Positions 8,780 to 17,663 of a stretch of DNA of 64,000 nucleotides are shown piece by piece; the first letter of the stretch is position 1; each line of letters begins with the position of its first letter. The stretch covers positions 1-64,000 of the forward strand of contig NZ_FWXX01000010.1 in NCBI RefSeq assembly GCF_900176475.1. Direction: 5' to 3'. The translations under genes and the position numbers were made by a program. Below the pieces are notes generated by a model that worked only from the letters and a program-made list of their open reading frames with translations, made no database searches and was not told the DNA's origin. This stretch comes from Tropicibacter naphthalenivorans. GTDB taxonomy: Bacteria > Pseudomonadota > Alphaproteobacteria > Rhodobacterales > Rhodobacteraceae.

Positions 8780-9814
8780 TTACTCAGCGGCAACGGAGGG
8801 GCTCTTGTTGCCTCTGCCGTCGACCATGTCGAGGTTCAAATCTCTGGTTTGACCTGGGAGGAAGAACTCGGTGATTCCGCGCGCGCCTTCATGGCGGCCT
8901 GCCTGAATGATCACGTCGATCGAGCCCTCAATATAATCGATCATGTCGGCGTAGGTCATTGGCACATCGGTTTTCAGGGCGGCGATGGCGAGGCGGCGAA
9001 CAGCAAGTTGTGGGGTCTCGGCATGCAGCGTAGTCAGCGATCCACCGTGGCCGGTGTTGATTGCCTCGAGAAACGTCATCGCCTCGCGACCGCGGACTTC
9101 GCCTAGGACAATCCGGTCGGGTCGCATGCGAAGCGTTGAGGCCAAGAGCACATCGGCACTGCGGGCATCCGTGTCCCGGTCCGCGATCAACGTCACGGCA
9201 TTGGGCTGCTCGGGGCGCAGCTCGGCCGCCTCCTCGATGGTGATGATCCGCTCTTCGGGCGGAATCAGCGAAAGGATCTTGCGCGCCGCGACCGTCTTGC
9301 CGGTCGAGGTGCCGCCCGAGACGATCATGTTGAGCTTGTTCTCGACGCAGAACCGCAGGGCGGCGTCGATATCGCCGGAGGCCACCACATCGCGCAGCGC
9401 GGCATTCCGTTCACGGCGCAGGCCTTCGAGGCTGCGCTCCTTGCCATAAAGGAAGCCAAGCTTGATGGCCTCCAGAGGCAGGGAGGAGAAGAGCCGAAGT
9501 GAGATGGAGAACCCGCCCTCGACTGCCGGCGGCTGGATCACCTGCGCGCGGATCGGGCGATCTCGATATAGGATCGAGACCGAGACAATGGGCTTCTTCG
9601 TGCTGAGCGTGGTCGAGGCGGCGGAGGCGATCTGGTTGCCGAGGTCCTTGATCTCGGTCTGGCTCAGCGGGCTGCCGAGACCTCGCATGAAGTGATCGCC
9701 CTGGAATTCGCCCCAGACTTGTCCGTCGGGATTGATGCAGATCTCGATCGTGTCGTCGCGCAGGACCTCGGGGCCGAAACGGTCGAGCGACGCTTCCAGA
9801 TAACTTGCAGCCAT
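8780..9814 (-). CDS. virB11: VirB11 hexameric traffic ATPase
   Basis: A 344-residue ATPase that would dock on VirB4 at the cytoplasmic face and switch the system between pilus building and substrate transfer. An N-terminal domain of about 140 residues is followed by Walker A GGTSTGKT, the Asp-box region TIEEAAELR, Walker B LGEVRGREA and the His-box GHGGSLTTLHAETP, all typical of VirB11/PilT-family secretion ATPases. I chose the ATG at 9814 (MAASYLEASLDRFG) because it lies just after the virB10 stop at 9816; an upstream in-frame ATG would overlap virB10. Confidence 0.93.
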   Translation of the reverse strand: MAASYLEASLDRFGPEVLRDDTIEICINPDGQVWGEFQGDHFMRGLGSPLSQTEIKDLGNQIASAASTTLSTKKPIVSVSILYRDRPIRAQVIQPPAVEGGFSISLRLFSSLPLEAIKLGFLYGKERSLEGLRRERNAALRDVVASGDIDAALRFCVENKLNMIVSGGTSTGKTVAARKILSLIPPEERIITIEEAAELRPEQPNAVTLIADRDTDARSADVLLASTLRMRPDRIVLGEVRGREAMTFLEAINTGHGGSLTTLHAETPQLAVRRLAIAALKTDVPMTYADMIDYIEGSIDVIIQAGRHEGARGITEFFLPGQTRDLNLDMVDGRGNKSPSVAAE

Positions 9815-9815
9815 G

Positions 9816-11141
9816 TCAGAAAATCTCGAGGTCACGATCAACCATGACCGTGATCCGTGTACCCTGATCGACATGTATCACTGGCCGGATCGCCAGATAG
9901 TCCTGCATCACGCTTTGCGTGCTATCGCGCAGATCCGTGCTGACATCGCTCGCAACATCGGCCGCCGCCTCGCTGTCGATTTGACCCGCTGCAGCCGCAG
10001 GCAGGGCGCCGATCAAGGAGATCAGCGCGGCGGAGCCGAAGCGTTGCGCGAAACGGGTGTCGACAAACCCGGTGGTGCCAGTACGGCCGAGTTCGTCTCC
10101 ACCGAAGGCGCTGATCTGCACGGTCTGATTATCGGGCAAGATGATCCGGTCCCATGCCACCATGACGCGCGATTGGGCGAGTGCGACATCGGAGCGGTAG
10201 CGCCCGATCAGCCGCGCGCCGCGCGGGATCAGGATACGCGTTCCATCGAAAGAATGGACGTCTTCCGAGACGATGGCGCGGATCGCGCCGGGCAGTGTGC
10301 TGTCGAGGGCCGTCTCTGTCACAGCCTGAATCATGGTGCCCTGAACAACCGTGTTCGATGGGTTCGCGATCACTTCGGCACGTGTCACCTGCGCAGGTTG
10401 TGCGCCCGAACGAACAAAGGCTTCATCTGCATTCAAACGTGCGGCTTCCAGCGTGTTCTCCCTATCCGCACCCGCGCCCATCCCGGAGAACGCGATCATA
10501 GGAGACGCGATACGCTCTGCGCGGGCCTCAGCTTCGGCTGCGCGCCGCCTTTCGAGTTCGGCCAGCCGCAATTCTTCTTCACTTGGTCCCAATGAGGTCG
10601 GCTCTGGTGGTGCAAGCCGTGCAAGTTCCAAGTCCATGCGGAGCTGATCCAATTCGCGGTCCCGCTCGGTCAGCTGCCGCTCGAGGGCACGCTGAGCCTC
10701 GGCGGATGCTTCCTGTAAGGTGGCAATTTGCGCCGTCAGGTCCGCAATCGCCTGCTCCGCCCCGCTATCCGCGGCCTCGGCCGGTCTTGCGCGCAGTTCC
10801 TCGAGTTCCGCTCTCAATGTCGCAAGACTTTCCATCAGCGCGAGTTCCGACTCGCTCGGACCTGTGTCCGCAGGCGGGGCTTGGCTGGGCTCCGGGGCAG
10901 AAATCGGCGCCAGATCTCCGAATCCGGGGCCGCTGCTCTGGAACTCCTCCGGCGCGGCGGTCGCCATTGGCGCTTCTGCCGACGGCTGCAGGGCGGCCCA
11001 CGCCAGACCGCCTGCTGCCGCGATGCCGACGACCCCAAGGATCGCGGCAAGCGGCGCAGGCCGCTTGTTGGCCTTCGCTTTGCCTGTCGAGCCTTCGAGA
11101 GCCGCGAGGCGCGCGGCGAGGTCTTCCGTACCTGCGGTCAT
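9816..11141 (-). CDS. virB10: VirB10 core-complex protein
   Basis: A 441-residue protein spanning inner and outer membranes as part of the T4SS core complex with VirB7 and VirB9. It has a short cytoplasmic tail, one transmembrane helix (AAILGVVGIAAAGGLAWAAL), a Pro/Glu- and coiled-coil-rich periplasmic stretch, and the conserved C-terminal beta-barrel with IPRGARLIGRYRSDVALAQ, RVMVAWDRIILPD and GTRITVMVDRDLEIF. The ATG at 11141 overlaps the virB9 stop in an ATGA. Confidence 0.95.
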   Translation of the reverse strand: MTAGTEDLAARLAALEGSTGKAKANKRPAPLAAILGVVGIAAAGGLAWAALQPSAEAPMATAAPEEFQSSGPGFGDLAPISAPEPSQAPPADTGPSESELALMESLATLRAELEELRARPAEAADSGAEQAIADLTAQIATLQEASAEAQRALERQLTERDRELDQLRMDLELARLAPPEPTSLGPSEEELRLAELERRRAAEAEARAERIASPMIAFSGMGAGADRENTLEAARLNADEAFVRSGAQPAQVTRAEVIANPSNTVVQGTMIQAVTETALDSTLPGAIRAIVSEDVHSFDGTRILIPRGARLIGRYRSDVALAQSRVMVAWDRIILPDNQTVQISAFGGDELGRTGTTGFVDTRFAQRFGSAALISLIGALPAAAAGQIDSEAAADVASDVSTDLRDSTQSVMQDYLAIRPVIHVDQGTRITVMVDRDLEIF

Positions 11142-11839
11142 GATGTGGCCTGTCCTGCGTCCTGGACGCAAATCACCTCTTCGCCAAGGCGAAGGACCCA
11201 TTGTCGGTTGACGCCGGACACGCGGATGACGCCGTCACTCAAGGCCTGGCTGTTCACCGCGCGTTCCCTGCCGTTCGAATATCGGAAGATGGCGGGCACC
11301 GGCGCATTCCGTGCGAACCGGAAATACGTGAAGGTACCATCATCCCAGATGGCCGTCGGCGTGAACTCTTCTCGGGCACTGACCGCATAGTTCGCGTTCG
11401 GCGCATCGGCCGCAACCGCCCTGGTGGGTTGCACTCGGTTTTCAGGATAGCGGAACTGCACGACATAATGCGGCGTTTCCCGGGCTTCGACGACATGGAA
11501 GTAGTAGGAGCGGCGGTTGGTGTAGACGGTGATGTTGGTGGCGACGCCAGATGCTGTCGGCTTGATGGCGAAGGCACGGCCACCCGGGACACCGTCGAAT
11601 TGAAACCCGACCGTATCGCCGGCGATGATCGAGCGGATGGTTTCACCCTCACCGAATTCGACTGTGGTGACGCGGGTCAGAGTCGTGACGACACGGTAAA
11701 CCTGGCCTTCAGTCCAGGTCGCGACGCGCACGCGATTGTCATGAGAACCTGGGCGGGGCGTAGTTTCGGCCAAAGCAGTCGTTCCCGCGAACGCGAGAAT
11801 ACTGGCGGCCAGCAGCGCAGAGATTGGAGTGCGAGTCAT
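11138..11839 (-). CDS. virB9: VirB9 core-complex protein
   Basis: A 233-residue periplasmic/outer-membrane protein with a signal peptide ending in TTALA. It shows the VirB9/CagX layout: an N-terminal beta domain (RVRVATWTEGQVYRVVT), GDTVGFQFDGVPGG in the middle, and a C-terminal domain with NANYAVSAREEFTPTAIWDDG and FRYSNGRERAVNSQAL, which normally binds VirB7 and VirB10. It overlaps virB8 and virB10 by 4 bp each. Confidence 0.93.
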   Translation of the reverse strand: MTRTPISALLAASILAFAGTTALAETTPRPGSHDNRVRVATWTEGQVYRVVTTLTRVTTVEFGEGETIRSIIAGDTVGFQFDGVPGGRAFAIKPTASGVATNITVYTNRRSYYFHVVEARETPHYVVQFRYPENRVQPTRAVAADAPNANYAVSAREEFTPTAIWDDGTFTYFRFARNAPVPAIFRYSNGRERAVNSQALSDGVIRVSGVNRQWVLRLGEEVICVQDAGQATS

Positions 11840-12501
11840 TCGGAACGGTCCGATCGGATGGCATATTGGGTAACGGTGAAACCGAAAGGGTTTTGCCAGA
11901 CATCGTCGATCGCGCGGGTCCGCTCCGGCCGGAATTCGAACATCAACGTGGCGGTGAACGATCCATCCTGTACCCCTTGCGGGCTTGTCAGGCGCTTTCT
12001 GAGCCGCACCTGGGCGCGGTTCTCGCCAATCAGAGTGATCGATGCGATCTCAACGGCCATCTCGGCCGCAGCCCCGTATCGCGTCGGCGGATAGCTCTCC
12101 TGACCCGATGTCCACATCGCGCGCATGCCGGCCTCGGCCGACCCGGAAGACTGTGCCAGGACGCGGCGGACACGAAGATCGTTGTCGAGCTGGTTGTAAG
12201 TCTCGCGGTCGAGAATGTAGCGATAGATTTGTGCTTCGATCACGGCAGGTCGTTCGGCAAGCGAAACGGTTTCAACCGTGGCATTGGGGAGCGCCATCCC
12301 GGTCGCGGGATCGTAGGGCACAACCACGGGAGGCGGCGTCTCGACCATCAGCGCGACAGCCGCAGCCGTCAAACAGCCGAATACGCCAAAGCCTGCCCCG
12401 GAAATGCCGATCATCCGCCAAAGCTGTTCCCGGCGCAGGGCACCGTAAACAAGTTCCTCTTCCACGAGCTCGCGCGCAGTCATCACCCCTGCCCCACTCA
12501 C
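11836..12501 (-). CDS. virB8: VirB8 assembly-factor protein
   Basis: A 221-residue bitopic inner-membrane protein with a cytoplasmic N-terminus, one helix (ISGAGFGVFGCLTAAAVALMV) and a periplasmic NTF2-like domain. VETVSLAERPAVIEAQIYRYILDRETYN is the usual VirB8 signature region, close to VRERETY-type sequences. VirB8 nucleates assembly of the channel and contacts VirB9 and VirB10. The ATG overlaps the virB5 stop. Confidence 0.92.
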   Translation of the reverse strand: MSGAGVMTARELVEEELVYGALRREQLWRMIGISGAGFGVFGCLTAAAVALMVETPPPVVVPYDPATGMALPNATVETVSLAERPAVIEAQIYRYILDRETYNQLDNDLRVRRVLAQSSGSAEAGMRAMWTSGQESYPPTRYGAAAEMAVEIASITLIGENRAQVRLRKRLTSPQGVQDGSFTATLMFEFRPERTRAIDDVWQNPFGFTVTQYAIRSDRSE

Positions 12502-13295
12502 GGCTCAAGATCCGGCAAGGTGAAGTCCATGTAGCGGCGTTCTTCAGCAACGGTGGCGGCGTCAACCACGCCTGCATTACCAGCGCCTAGGGTTTGGATC
12601 GCTTCCAGCTCCCACATCCGCGTCATGGCGATGGCGAGTTCCGCCGTGACGCGTGTGTTATGATCCATCGAGGCTTTGAGATCTTCCATGTCCGGGATCA
12701 TCTCGACCAGACGTTCCACCCGTTCGAGAGACTGTTCCGCCTCTGCGTGGCTGTTCTGCGCCGCCGCCGACATCACAGCACCTGTGGTTGCCCGCGTGGC
12801 CACGCCTTCGGCGCCCGGATTGCCGCTGGTGGCGATTTCGCGGAGAGAATCCTCGTCGAACCCGGCACTTGCCAGCGCCTGTTCCATCTGCGTGCGCATG
12901 GGCCCGGCATTGGGCCCGATGAGCGCGCTCCAATCGCCCGCCTGGATGCCTCGGATCAGGCCGGGGATGTCTTCGAAGTTGGCCTCAAGCAAGGTGTCGA
13001 GGTCCCCGCCCATGGCAAGCCCGAGGATGCTGCGCGGCCCGGTGAGCGAGGCATACATCTCGTTCAGCTGATCGAGCTGGCTTTGCAGCATGTCCAGTTG
13101 CTCCAACGCATTGTCCAGAAGATCGGTCTGGATCCCGAAATCCTGCAACATCTGCTGAAGCTGGCGGATTTCCTGGGCAATGTTCTGAGTGTCCACCGTG
13201 GGCACACCCTGTGCCGCGACAGGTCCGGTGACATTGAGGGCAAGCGCGAGAGCGATGCTACCGGCGAAAAGGGAACGGGGCAGGCGCAGGTTCAA
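12498..13295 (-). CDS. virB5: VirB5/TrbJ-like periplasmic pilus-associated protein
   Basis: A 265-residue exported protein with a signal peptide ending in GPVAA. A long alpha-helical region follows (EIRQLQQMLQDFGIQTDLLDNALEQL), then a Gly-containing linker and a helical C-terminus ending in EERRYMDFTLPDLEP. Helical, Gln-rich secreted proteins with a C-terminal xxYMxF motif and this operon position match the VirB5/TrbJ minor pilin family. Both ends resemble those of the upstream transglycosylase gene product (AQGVPTxD near the N-terminus, MDF near the C-terminus). Coupled to both neighbours by 4-bp overlaps. Confidence 0.82.
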   Translation of the reverse strand: MNLRLPRSLFAGSIALALALNVTGPVAAQGVPTVDTQNIAQEIRQLQQMLQDFGIQTDLLDNALEQLDMLQSQLDQLNEMYASLTGPRSILGLAMGGDLDTLLEANFEDIPGLIRGIQAGDWSALIGPNAGPMRTQMEQALASAGFDEDSLREIATSGNPGAEGVATRATTGAVMSAAAQNSHAEAEQSLERVERLVEMIPDMEDLKASMDHNTRVTAELAIAMTRMWELEAIQTLGAGNAGVVDAATVAEERRYMDFTLPDLEP

Positions 13296-14458
13296 CGCAA
13301 ATCCTCCTGACTGAAATCCATGAATTGCCGCTCGGCAGCCTGGGCCGCCGCCAAGGCGATCTGCTCGGCGCTGAGTGGCTCGGTTCGGGCGGCCTTGATC
13401 CGGGTCCGGATTGCGACCAGCCGGGCCAGTTCGGCCCGGGCATAGGTGTTGAGCGCGATGGCCTCGTGGAGATCCTCGGTCTCACCAATGCGGGTGATGA
13501 TGTCCTGAACCCGCAGCGCGGCGGCACGGACCGAGACCAGCGAATAGTCGCCATAGACCCCTGCGCCGTGGGCCGAGAGGCTGAAACTCGCGTTGGCGAG
13601 GAGCACAGGGTCGATGGTGCCGAGCGCATCGATGCCGCCTACGGCCGCGAGGTAGCTGTTGTACTGCTGCGGGATCACCGCGACATAATGCTGGGTTTCC
13701 GCGAAGGGTGGCACACCGCCATAATCCTGCACATTGCCCGGCCCGGCGTTATAGGCGGCGAGCGCATGGATAATGTTGCCATCGAACATGTTCAGCATTT
13801 GTGCGAGGTATCGCGCACCGCCGGTGACCTGCAGATAGGGATCGTCGTAATAGGCCGGGTAGATCCCGAGATCGCCCGCGGTACCGGGCATGATCTGGGT
13901 AAGTCCGAAGGCCCCCACGGGTGAGCGTGCCCCGATCTGGAAACGGCTTTCCTGCCAGATCAGCGCCTGCAAGAGACAGCGCCATTGCACAAGCGAAAGG
14001 CCCGCACGGGCGACCCCGGACAGACTATGGGTGTCGCGTGCTGCGCGGATGATCAGCTCCTCGATCCCCTCCCTGGCATCGCCGAACATCCGCGCTGCCG
14101 CTGGATTGGTGTCCTCGGGCGCATAAAGACTGGCGGCCGCGCTTTCGACGTCGTCGACCGCCCCCTGCCCCGCCTCGAGCCCCGCCACGGTTCCGGCCAC
14201 GTCTCCAGCGCCAAGCGACATGGCATCCATCAGCCCTTCGAGGGAGGCGAGTTGCTGGCGCTCGATTTCGGCCAGTTCCTCCTCTCGGCTTAGCCGGACC
14301 TGCTGCAGTGCCAGGTCCCGATCGGTCTGCTCAAGGATGGCCTGCCGCTCTGCGAAGAGGCGCAGATCGAAGGTCGGTACGCCTTGGGCGACCGCTGGCC
14401 CCGCCGTGGGACCTGCCAGTGCAAAGCCGATCATCGAGAGAGGAAGCCAGGTCCGCAT
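13292..14458 (-). CDS. Lytic transglycosylase with VirB5-like ends
   Basis: A 388-residue exported protein. The signal peptide is followed by AQGVPTFDLRLFAERQAIL and a heptad-rich coiled coil (residues about 30-80), as in VirB5-like proteins. The central domain is a Slt/VirB1-type lysozyme fold with the catalytic Glu in IWQESRFQIGARSPVGAFG and the AAYNAGPGNV motif. The C-terminal 90 residues return to a helical segment ending ERQFMDFSQEDLR, like the end of the next gene product. It would cut peptidoglycan to let the channel through. The start at 14458 was chosen for the signal peptide and because it follows the lipoprotein stop at 14463. Confidence 0.85.
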   Translation of the reverse strand: MRTWLPLSMIGFALAGPTAGPAVAQGVPTFDLRLFAERQAILEQTDRDLALQQVRLSREEELAEIERQQLASLEGLMDAMSLGAGDVAGTVAGLEAGQGAVDDVESAAASLYAPEDTNPAAARMFGDAREGIEELIIRAARDTHSLSGVARAGLSLVQWRCLLQALIWQESRFQIGARSPVGAFGLTQIMPGTAGDLGIYPAYYDDPYLQVTGGARYLAQMLNMFDGNIIHALAAYNAGPGNVQDYGGVPPFAETQHYVAVIPQQYNSYLAAVGGIDALGTIDPVLLANASFSLSAHGAGVYGDYSLVSVRAAALRVQDIITRIGETEDLHEAIALNTYARAELARLVAIRTRIKAARTEPLSAEQIALAAAQAAERQFMDFSQEDLR

Positions 14459-14462
14459 TGGC

Positions 14463-14678
14463 TCAGCCGCCCGCCCCCAAGAGGACGAAATCGCAGGCCG
14501 TGTCGCGGCGCGTGACCTCCGCCCCCATGGTCGAGATCGTGGCGGTGGCGGTTCCTGCCTGCGCAGGAGCCTCGCGAAAATTGAAGCAGTTGGCTTGCGG
14601 GGGGTTATGCTGCGCACAGGCTGTCAGGGTCAGGCCGAGCCCGAGCAGCACGACGCTGCGAATGATGATACGGGTCAT
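14463..14678 (-). CDS. VirB7-like small lipoprotein
   Basis: A 71-residue protein with a lipoprotein signal and the lipobox LTAC, so the mature protein starts at Cys21. The mature part has two further cysteines (in NCFNF and DTACDF), as would suit a disulfide with VirB9. The small size, lipidation and location in a virB operon support a VirB7 role, although its position directly after virB4 is not the Agrobacterium order. Start overlaps the virB4 stop by 4 bp. Confidence 0.72.
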   Translation of the reverse strand: MTRIIIRSVVLLGLGLTLTACAQHNPPQANCFNFREAPAQAGTATATISTMGAEVTRRDTACDFVLLGAGG

Positions 14679-17059
14679 GTCACTCTCCAGAAATCAGGAC
14701 GTTCGCGATAATCGGCGCCGACAAGCGCTTCGCCCTTCTCCATTCCGCCAAGGATGGTCACGAGCGGGCCGAGCGCGCTGAGATCGGCATCGATCACGAC
14801 GGAACCACGGTCGTCGCGTACAAGCGCGAGCCGCGAGGCCGAGCCGACGCCTAGAAGCACGTCGAGCTCTTTCTCGGTCAGGCCGAGCATCGAGTAGTCA
14901 GCGGCGGAAGCACGAATGTTGGGCAAGAGCACCTGCGTCGGCACCGCTTCCACGATGGTCTTGCCGGTGCGCGTGCGCTCGAGCTGGCTGGCATATTGCG
15001 TCATCATCACGACGACGGCGTTCTGCTTGCGGGCGGTCACCAGCCAGTTGCTGAGTCGCTCCGCGAAGTAGGCGTTGTCGAGGGCTTTCCATGCCTCGTC
15101 GATGACGATGATGGTGGGCTTGCGGTCCTCGATCACCCGCTCGACCCGGCGGAAGAGGTAGGACAGGACCGCCATGCGTTCCCGCTCGCTCTCGGAATCG
15201 AGGATGCCGGTGAGGTCAAAGCCCGCGACGTCTCCATCGATGCTGAAACTGTCCTCGGCATTGGCCCCGAAGATCCAGCCGTAGCGACCCTCGGCCGTCC
15301 ATTCCTGCATACGCTCGAAGAGATCGCCCTCGTCATCGGTCGAGACCAGCAGCGAGGCGAAATCCGACCAGTTTCGCAAGGTAGCATGTCCTGCGCTCGC
15401 GTTCTGGCGCACGACTTCCTGCAATCGGTTGGTCTGAACCGGGGTTAGCGGTCGATCGCGCCGCTCCAAGAGGCTCGCGAGCCAATCAGCAAGCCATGCC
15501 TGGCCCCGCACGTCGATCTCGGTCTGGAGCGGATTGAGGCCCGTGGGGCGCCCCGCCCGCACGGTCGAATAGCTGCCGCCGAGCGCGCGGACGGCCATCT
15601 CCATGCCCGCGCGATAGTCGAATACGAAGACTCGCGCACCTGCCCGCCGTGCCATGGTCATCAGGAAAGCCGCCAGGACGGATTTGCCGGAGCCGGGACG
15701 GCCGAGGATCAGCGTGTGGCCTCCCGTGGGCTCGCGATCCGGCGCGCCCTGTTCGTGGAAGTTGAAGCGAAAACCACTGCGCTCGGGTGTCGGAAAGAGC
15801 GTGATCGGCACGCCCCAGGGGACTTCCCGCCCTGTCTTTCCGAGCGGGGTGCGGTGGAAGGTAGCGAGATCGGCGAAGTTGTGGTTCGTGATTGCGGCCT
15901 TGCGGCTGCGCGCCCCTGTGTTCCCGGGATGCTGCGCCATGAAATGCGCCCGCGCCCCGAAGGCTTCCGAGATCAGGTTGATCCCGGAAGTGGCGGAGAT
16001 GTTGCGGATTTCGGCCGCGATATCGTCAAGCGCCGTCTGGGTGCGGGCATAGACGGCCACGGTCATGTGGTGCTCGCCGAAGATCAGGCGTTTGGATTCC
16101 AGATCGTCCTGCGCGAGTTCCAGTTCCTGGGCGAGACTGACGGCTCCGTCATTGGCGGCCTGCATTAGCCGCAGCTGCCGCTTGATCCGGCCCGCCATGA
16201 TGTTGGCGTTGATCGGCACAAAAGAGTGCGTGACCACCATGTCGACGGGCAAGTTCAACTCGTCGAGCATCAGGCTATCGGTCTTGGCGGGGTAGTTCTT
16301 CACCGCAAAGATCGCCCCGAGCTTGTCGCCGACGGCACCGTCCGAGAGTGCGATGGTCGTGCCGCGGAAGGTGACGCGGGTATTTGCGACGTCCTCGGCG
16401 ATCACACCGAGGCGCGACCGGGGGAAGAGCGGGTGCTCCTCGCCTGTGTTGAGTGAACCGAGGAAGCCCAGAAGCTTGCCGCTGCTGGCGGCCATCAAGC
16501 GGGGCTTCAACTCGTCGAAGGAGGACAGCAGAAACCCCACCACCTCGTCGAGCTTGCGCAAGCGGCGGGTGGTGTCGGCCGCATGTCGCGAGCGAGACGC
16601 CCCAAGTCCTAACGGCAAGCGGCTGCCGGTCTCAGGTCGCTTCAGCACCGTCAGGGTCAGCGTCTTGTCGCGCAAGCCCGCGCGGCCGAGATGCGCGTGC
16701 CATCGTTTGTCGACGGCGGCAGAAAACCCCTCACCCGGAATGGGCGGCAGGGTCACGTCGACCGCTTTCGAGACCTTGTGCAGGTAGAAGGAGAACTCGG
16801 TCCCGACCTGCGCGACGATGCCAGCCAGCAGCGCACCGATCCGGTCGAGGTGGGCGTCCTCGCTCGTGGTGCTGTTCACCCCTTCGAGGCGGATGCACTG
16901 CATCAGTTCGTTGCCGCGTGTCCGGATCGTTCGGTCGTTCACGAGGCTCACATAAGGCAGCATCATTGAGAGCCGCTTCTCGCCCTTGACCCATGCGGGT
17001 AGCGCGGTCAGCGGATCGATGGCGTTCTCAACCTCATCGGCAATTCCATCACGGGGCAT
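14675..17059 (-). CDS. virB4: VirB4 ATPase
   Basis: A 794-residue ATPase, the largest and most conserved T4SS component, energising pilus assembly and transfer. The N-terminal CagE/TrbE domain (about residues 1-380) contains TLPPIPGEGFSAAVDKRW-type sequence. The C-terminal ATPase domain has Walker A GRPGSGKSV, Walker B IIVIDEAWKAL and the downstream VMMTQYASQL. No transmembrane segments are evident. The length matches typical VirB4. The start overlaps virB3 by 11 bp. Confidence 0.96.
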   Translation of the reverse strand: MPRDGIADEVENAIDPLTALPAWVKGEKRLSMMLPYVSLVNDRTIRTRGNELMQCIRLEGVNSTTSEDAHLDRIGALLAGIVAQVGTEFSFYLHKVSKAVDVTLPPIPGEGFSAAVDKRWHAHLGRAGLRDKTLTLTVLKRPETGSRLPLGLGASRSRHAADTTRRLRKLDEVVGFLLSSFDELKPRLMAASSGKLLGFLGSLNTGEEHPLFPRSRLGVIAEDVANTRVTFRGTTIALSDGAVGDKLGAIFAVKNYPAKTDSLMLDELNLPVDMVVTHSFVPINANIMAGRIKRQLRLMQAANDGAVSLAQELELAQDDLESKRLIFGEHHMTVAVYARTQTALDDIAAEIRNISATSGINLISEAFGARAHFMAQHPGNTGARSRKAAITNHNFADLATFHRTPLGKTGREVPWGVPITLFPTPERSGFRFNFHEQGAPDREPTGGHTLILGRPGSGKSVLAAFLMTMARRAGARVFVFDYRAGMEMAVRALGGSYSTVRAGRPTGLNPLQTEIDVRGQAWLADWLASLLERRDRPLTPVQTNRLQEVVRQNASAGHATLRNWSDFASLLVSTDDEGDLFERMQEWTAEGRYGWIFGANAEDSFSIDGDVAGFDLTGILDSESERERMAVLSYLFRRVERVIEDRKPTIIVIDEAWKALDNAYFAERLSNWLVTARKQNAVVVMMTQYASQLERTRTGKTIVEAVPTQVLLPNIRASAADYSMLGLTEKELDVLLGVGSASRLALVRDDRGSVVIDADLSALGPLVTILGGMEKGEALVGADYRERPDFWRVT

Positions 17060-17333
17060 AGCTGTCGCCTCCGTGCAGCTTGCGGTTCGTCGTGGGCGGG
17101 GTTTCCTGCAGGGTGATCACCAGGACATCGAGGAAGTTCGGATCCCAGTCCGCGGCCTTCCAGAGCGCCGGCCAGGCCAGCCCCGCGAAAACAGCCACCA
17201 CCCAGCTCTGCACCCAGAGGAACAGAAGCGTCGAGCCGAAGAGCCAGACCATGGCGTACATGATCGGCAAGCCCATCAGCTTGGGTGGCCTGAGAAGGCC
17301 GATGAACACGCGGGACTGGTCAGCCATGGCCAA
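17049..17333 (-). CDS. virB3: VirB3 inner-membrane protein
   Basis: A 94-residue protein with RPPKLMGLPIMYAMVWLFGS followed by a second hydrophobic helix. This is the classic short VirB3 form (R-P-x-x-x-G-x-P, then two transmembrane segments) found immediately before virB4. It overlaps virB4 by 11 bp and lies 15 bp after virB2. Confidence 0.92.
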   Translation of the reverse strand: MAMADQSRVFIGLLRPPKLMGLPIMYAMVWLFGSTLLFLWVQSWVVAVFAGLAWPALWKAADWDPNFLDVLVITLQETPPTTNRKLHGGDSYAP

Positions 17334-17348
17334 GAACTCCGGGATTGC

Positions 17349-17663
17349 TCAGGTGGTCCAGATGGCGGCGACGATGGTGGGTGCTGCGGCGATGCCCGCG
17401 ATTGCAACCACGACCCAGAGCGCCTGACGGAAGTCGAGGATGCCAAAGAGCCAGGAAAGGAACACCCCGATCAGTGCGAGCGTGCCAATCACGATCCCCA
17501 AGGGACCGGTGATCGCATCGACAATTCCTTGAAGCAGGGTCTGTACCGGCGAGAGGTCGATGCTCTGTGCAAGCGCTGGACCCGCCAGCACGATAAGGGC
17601 CATCGCGCCGAGCGCGGTGATCGCCCGCGTGCGGAGCACGCTTTGACGTTTCCTCGATGTCAT
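17349..17663 (-). CDS. virB2: VirB2 major pilin
   Basis: A 104-residue pilin precursor with a long basic N-terminus, a signal helix ending in GPALA, and two hydrophobic helices joined by a short loop (IVIGTLALIGVFLSWLFGI and ALWVVVAIAGIAAAPTIVAAI). This is the VirB2/TrbC pattern, and the mature pilin would be about 70 residues. It overlaps the upstream transglycosylase stop by 4 bp. Confidence 0.93.
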   Translation of the reverse strand: MTSRKRQSVLRTRAITALGAMALIVLAGPALAQSIDLSPVQTLLQGIVDAITGPLGIVIGTLALIGVFLSWLFGILDFRQALWVVVAIAGIAAAPTIVAAIWTT

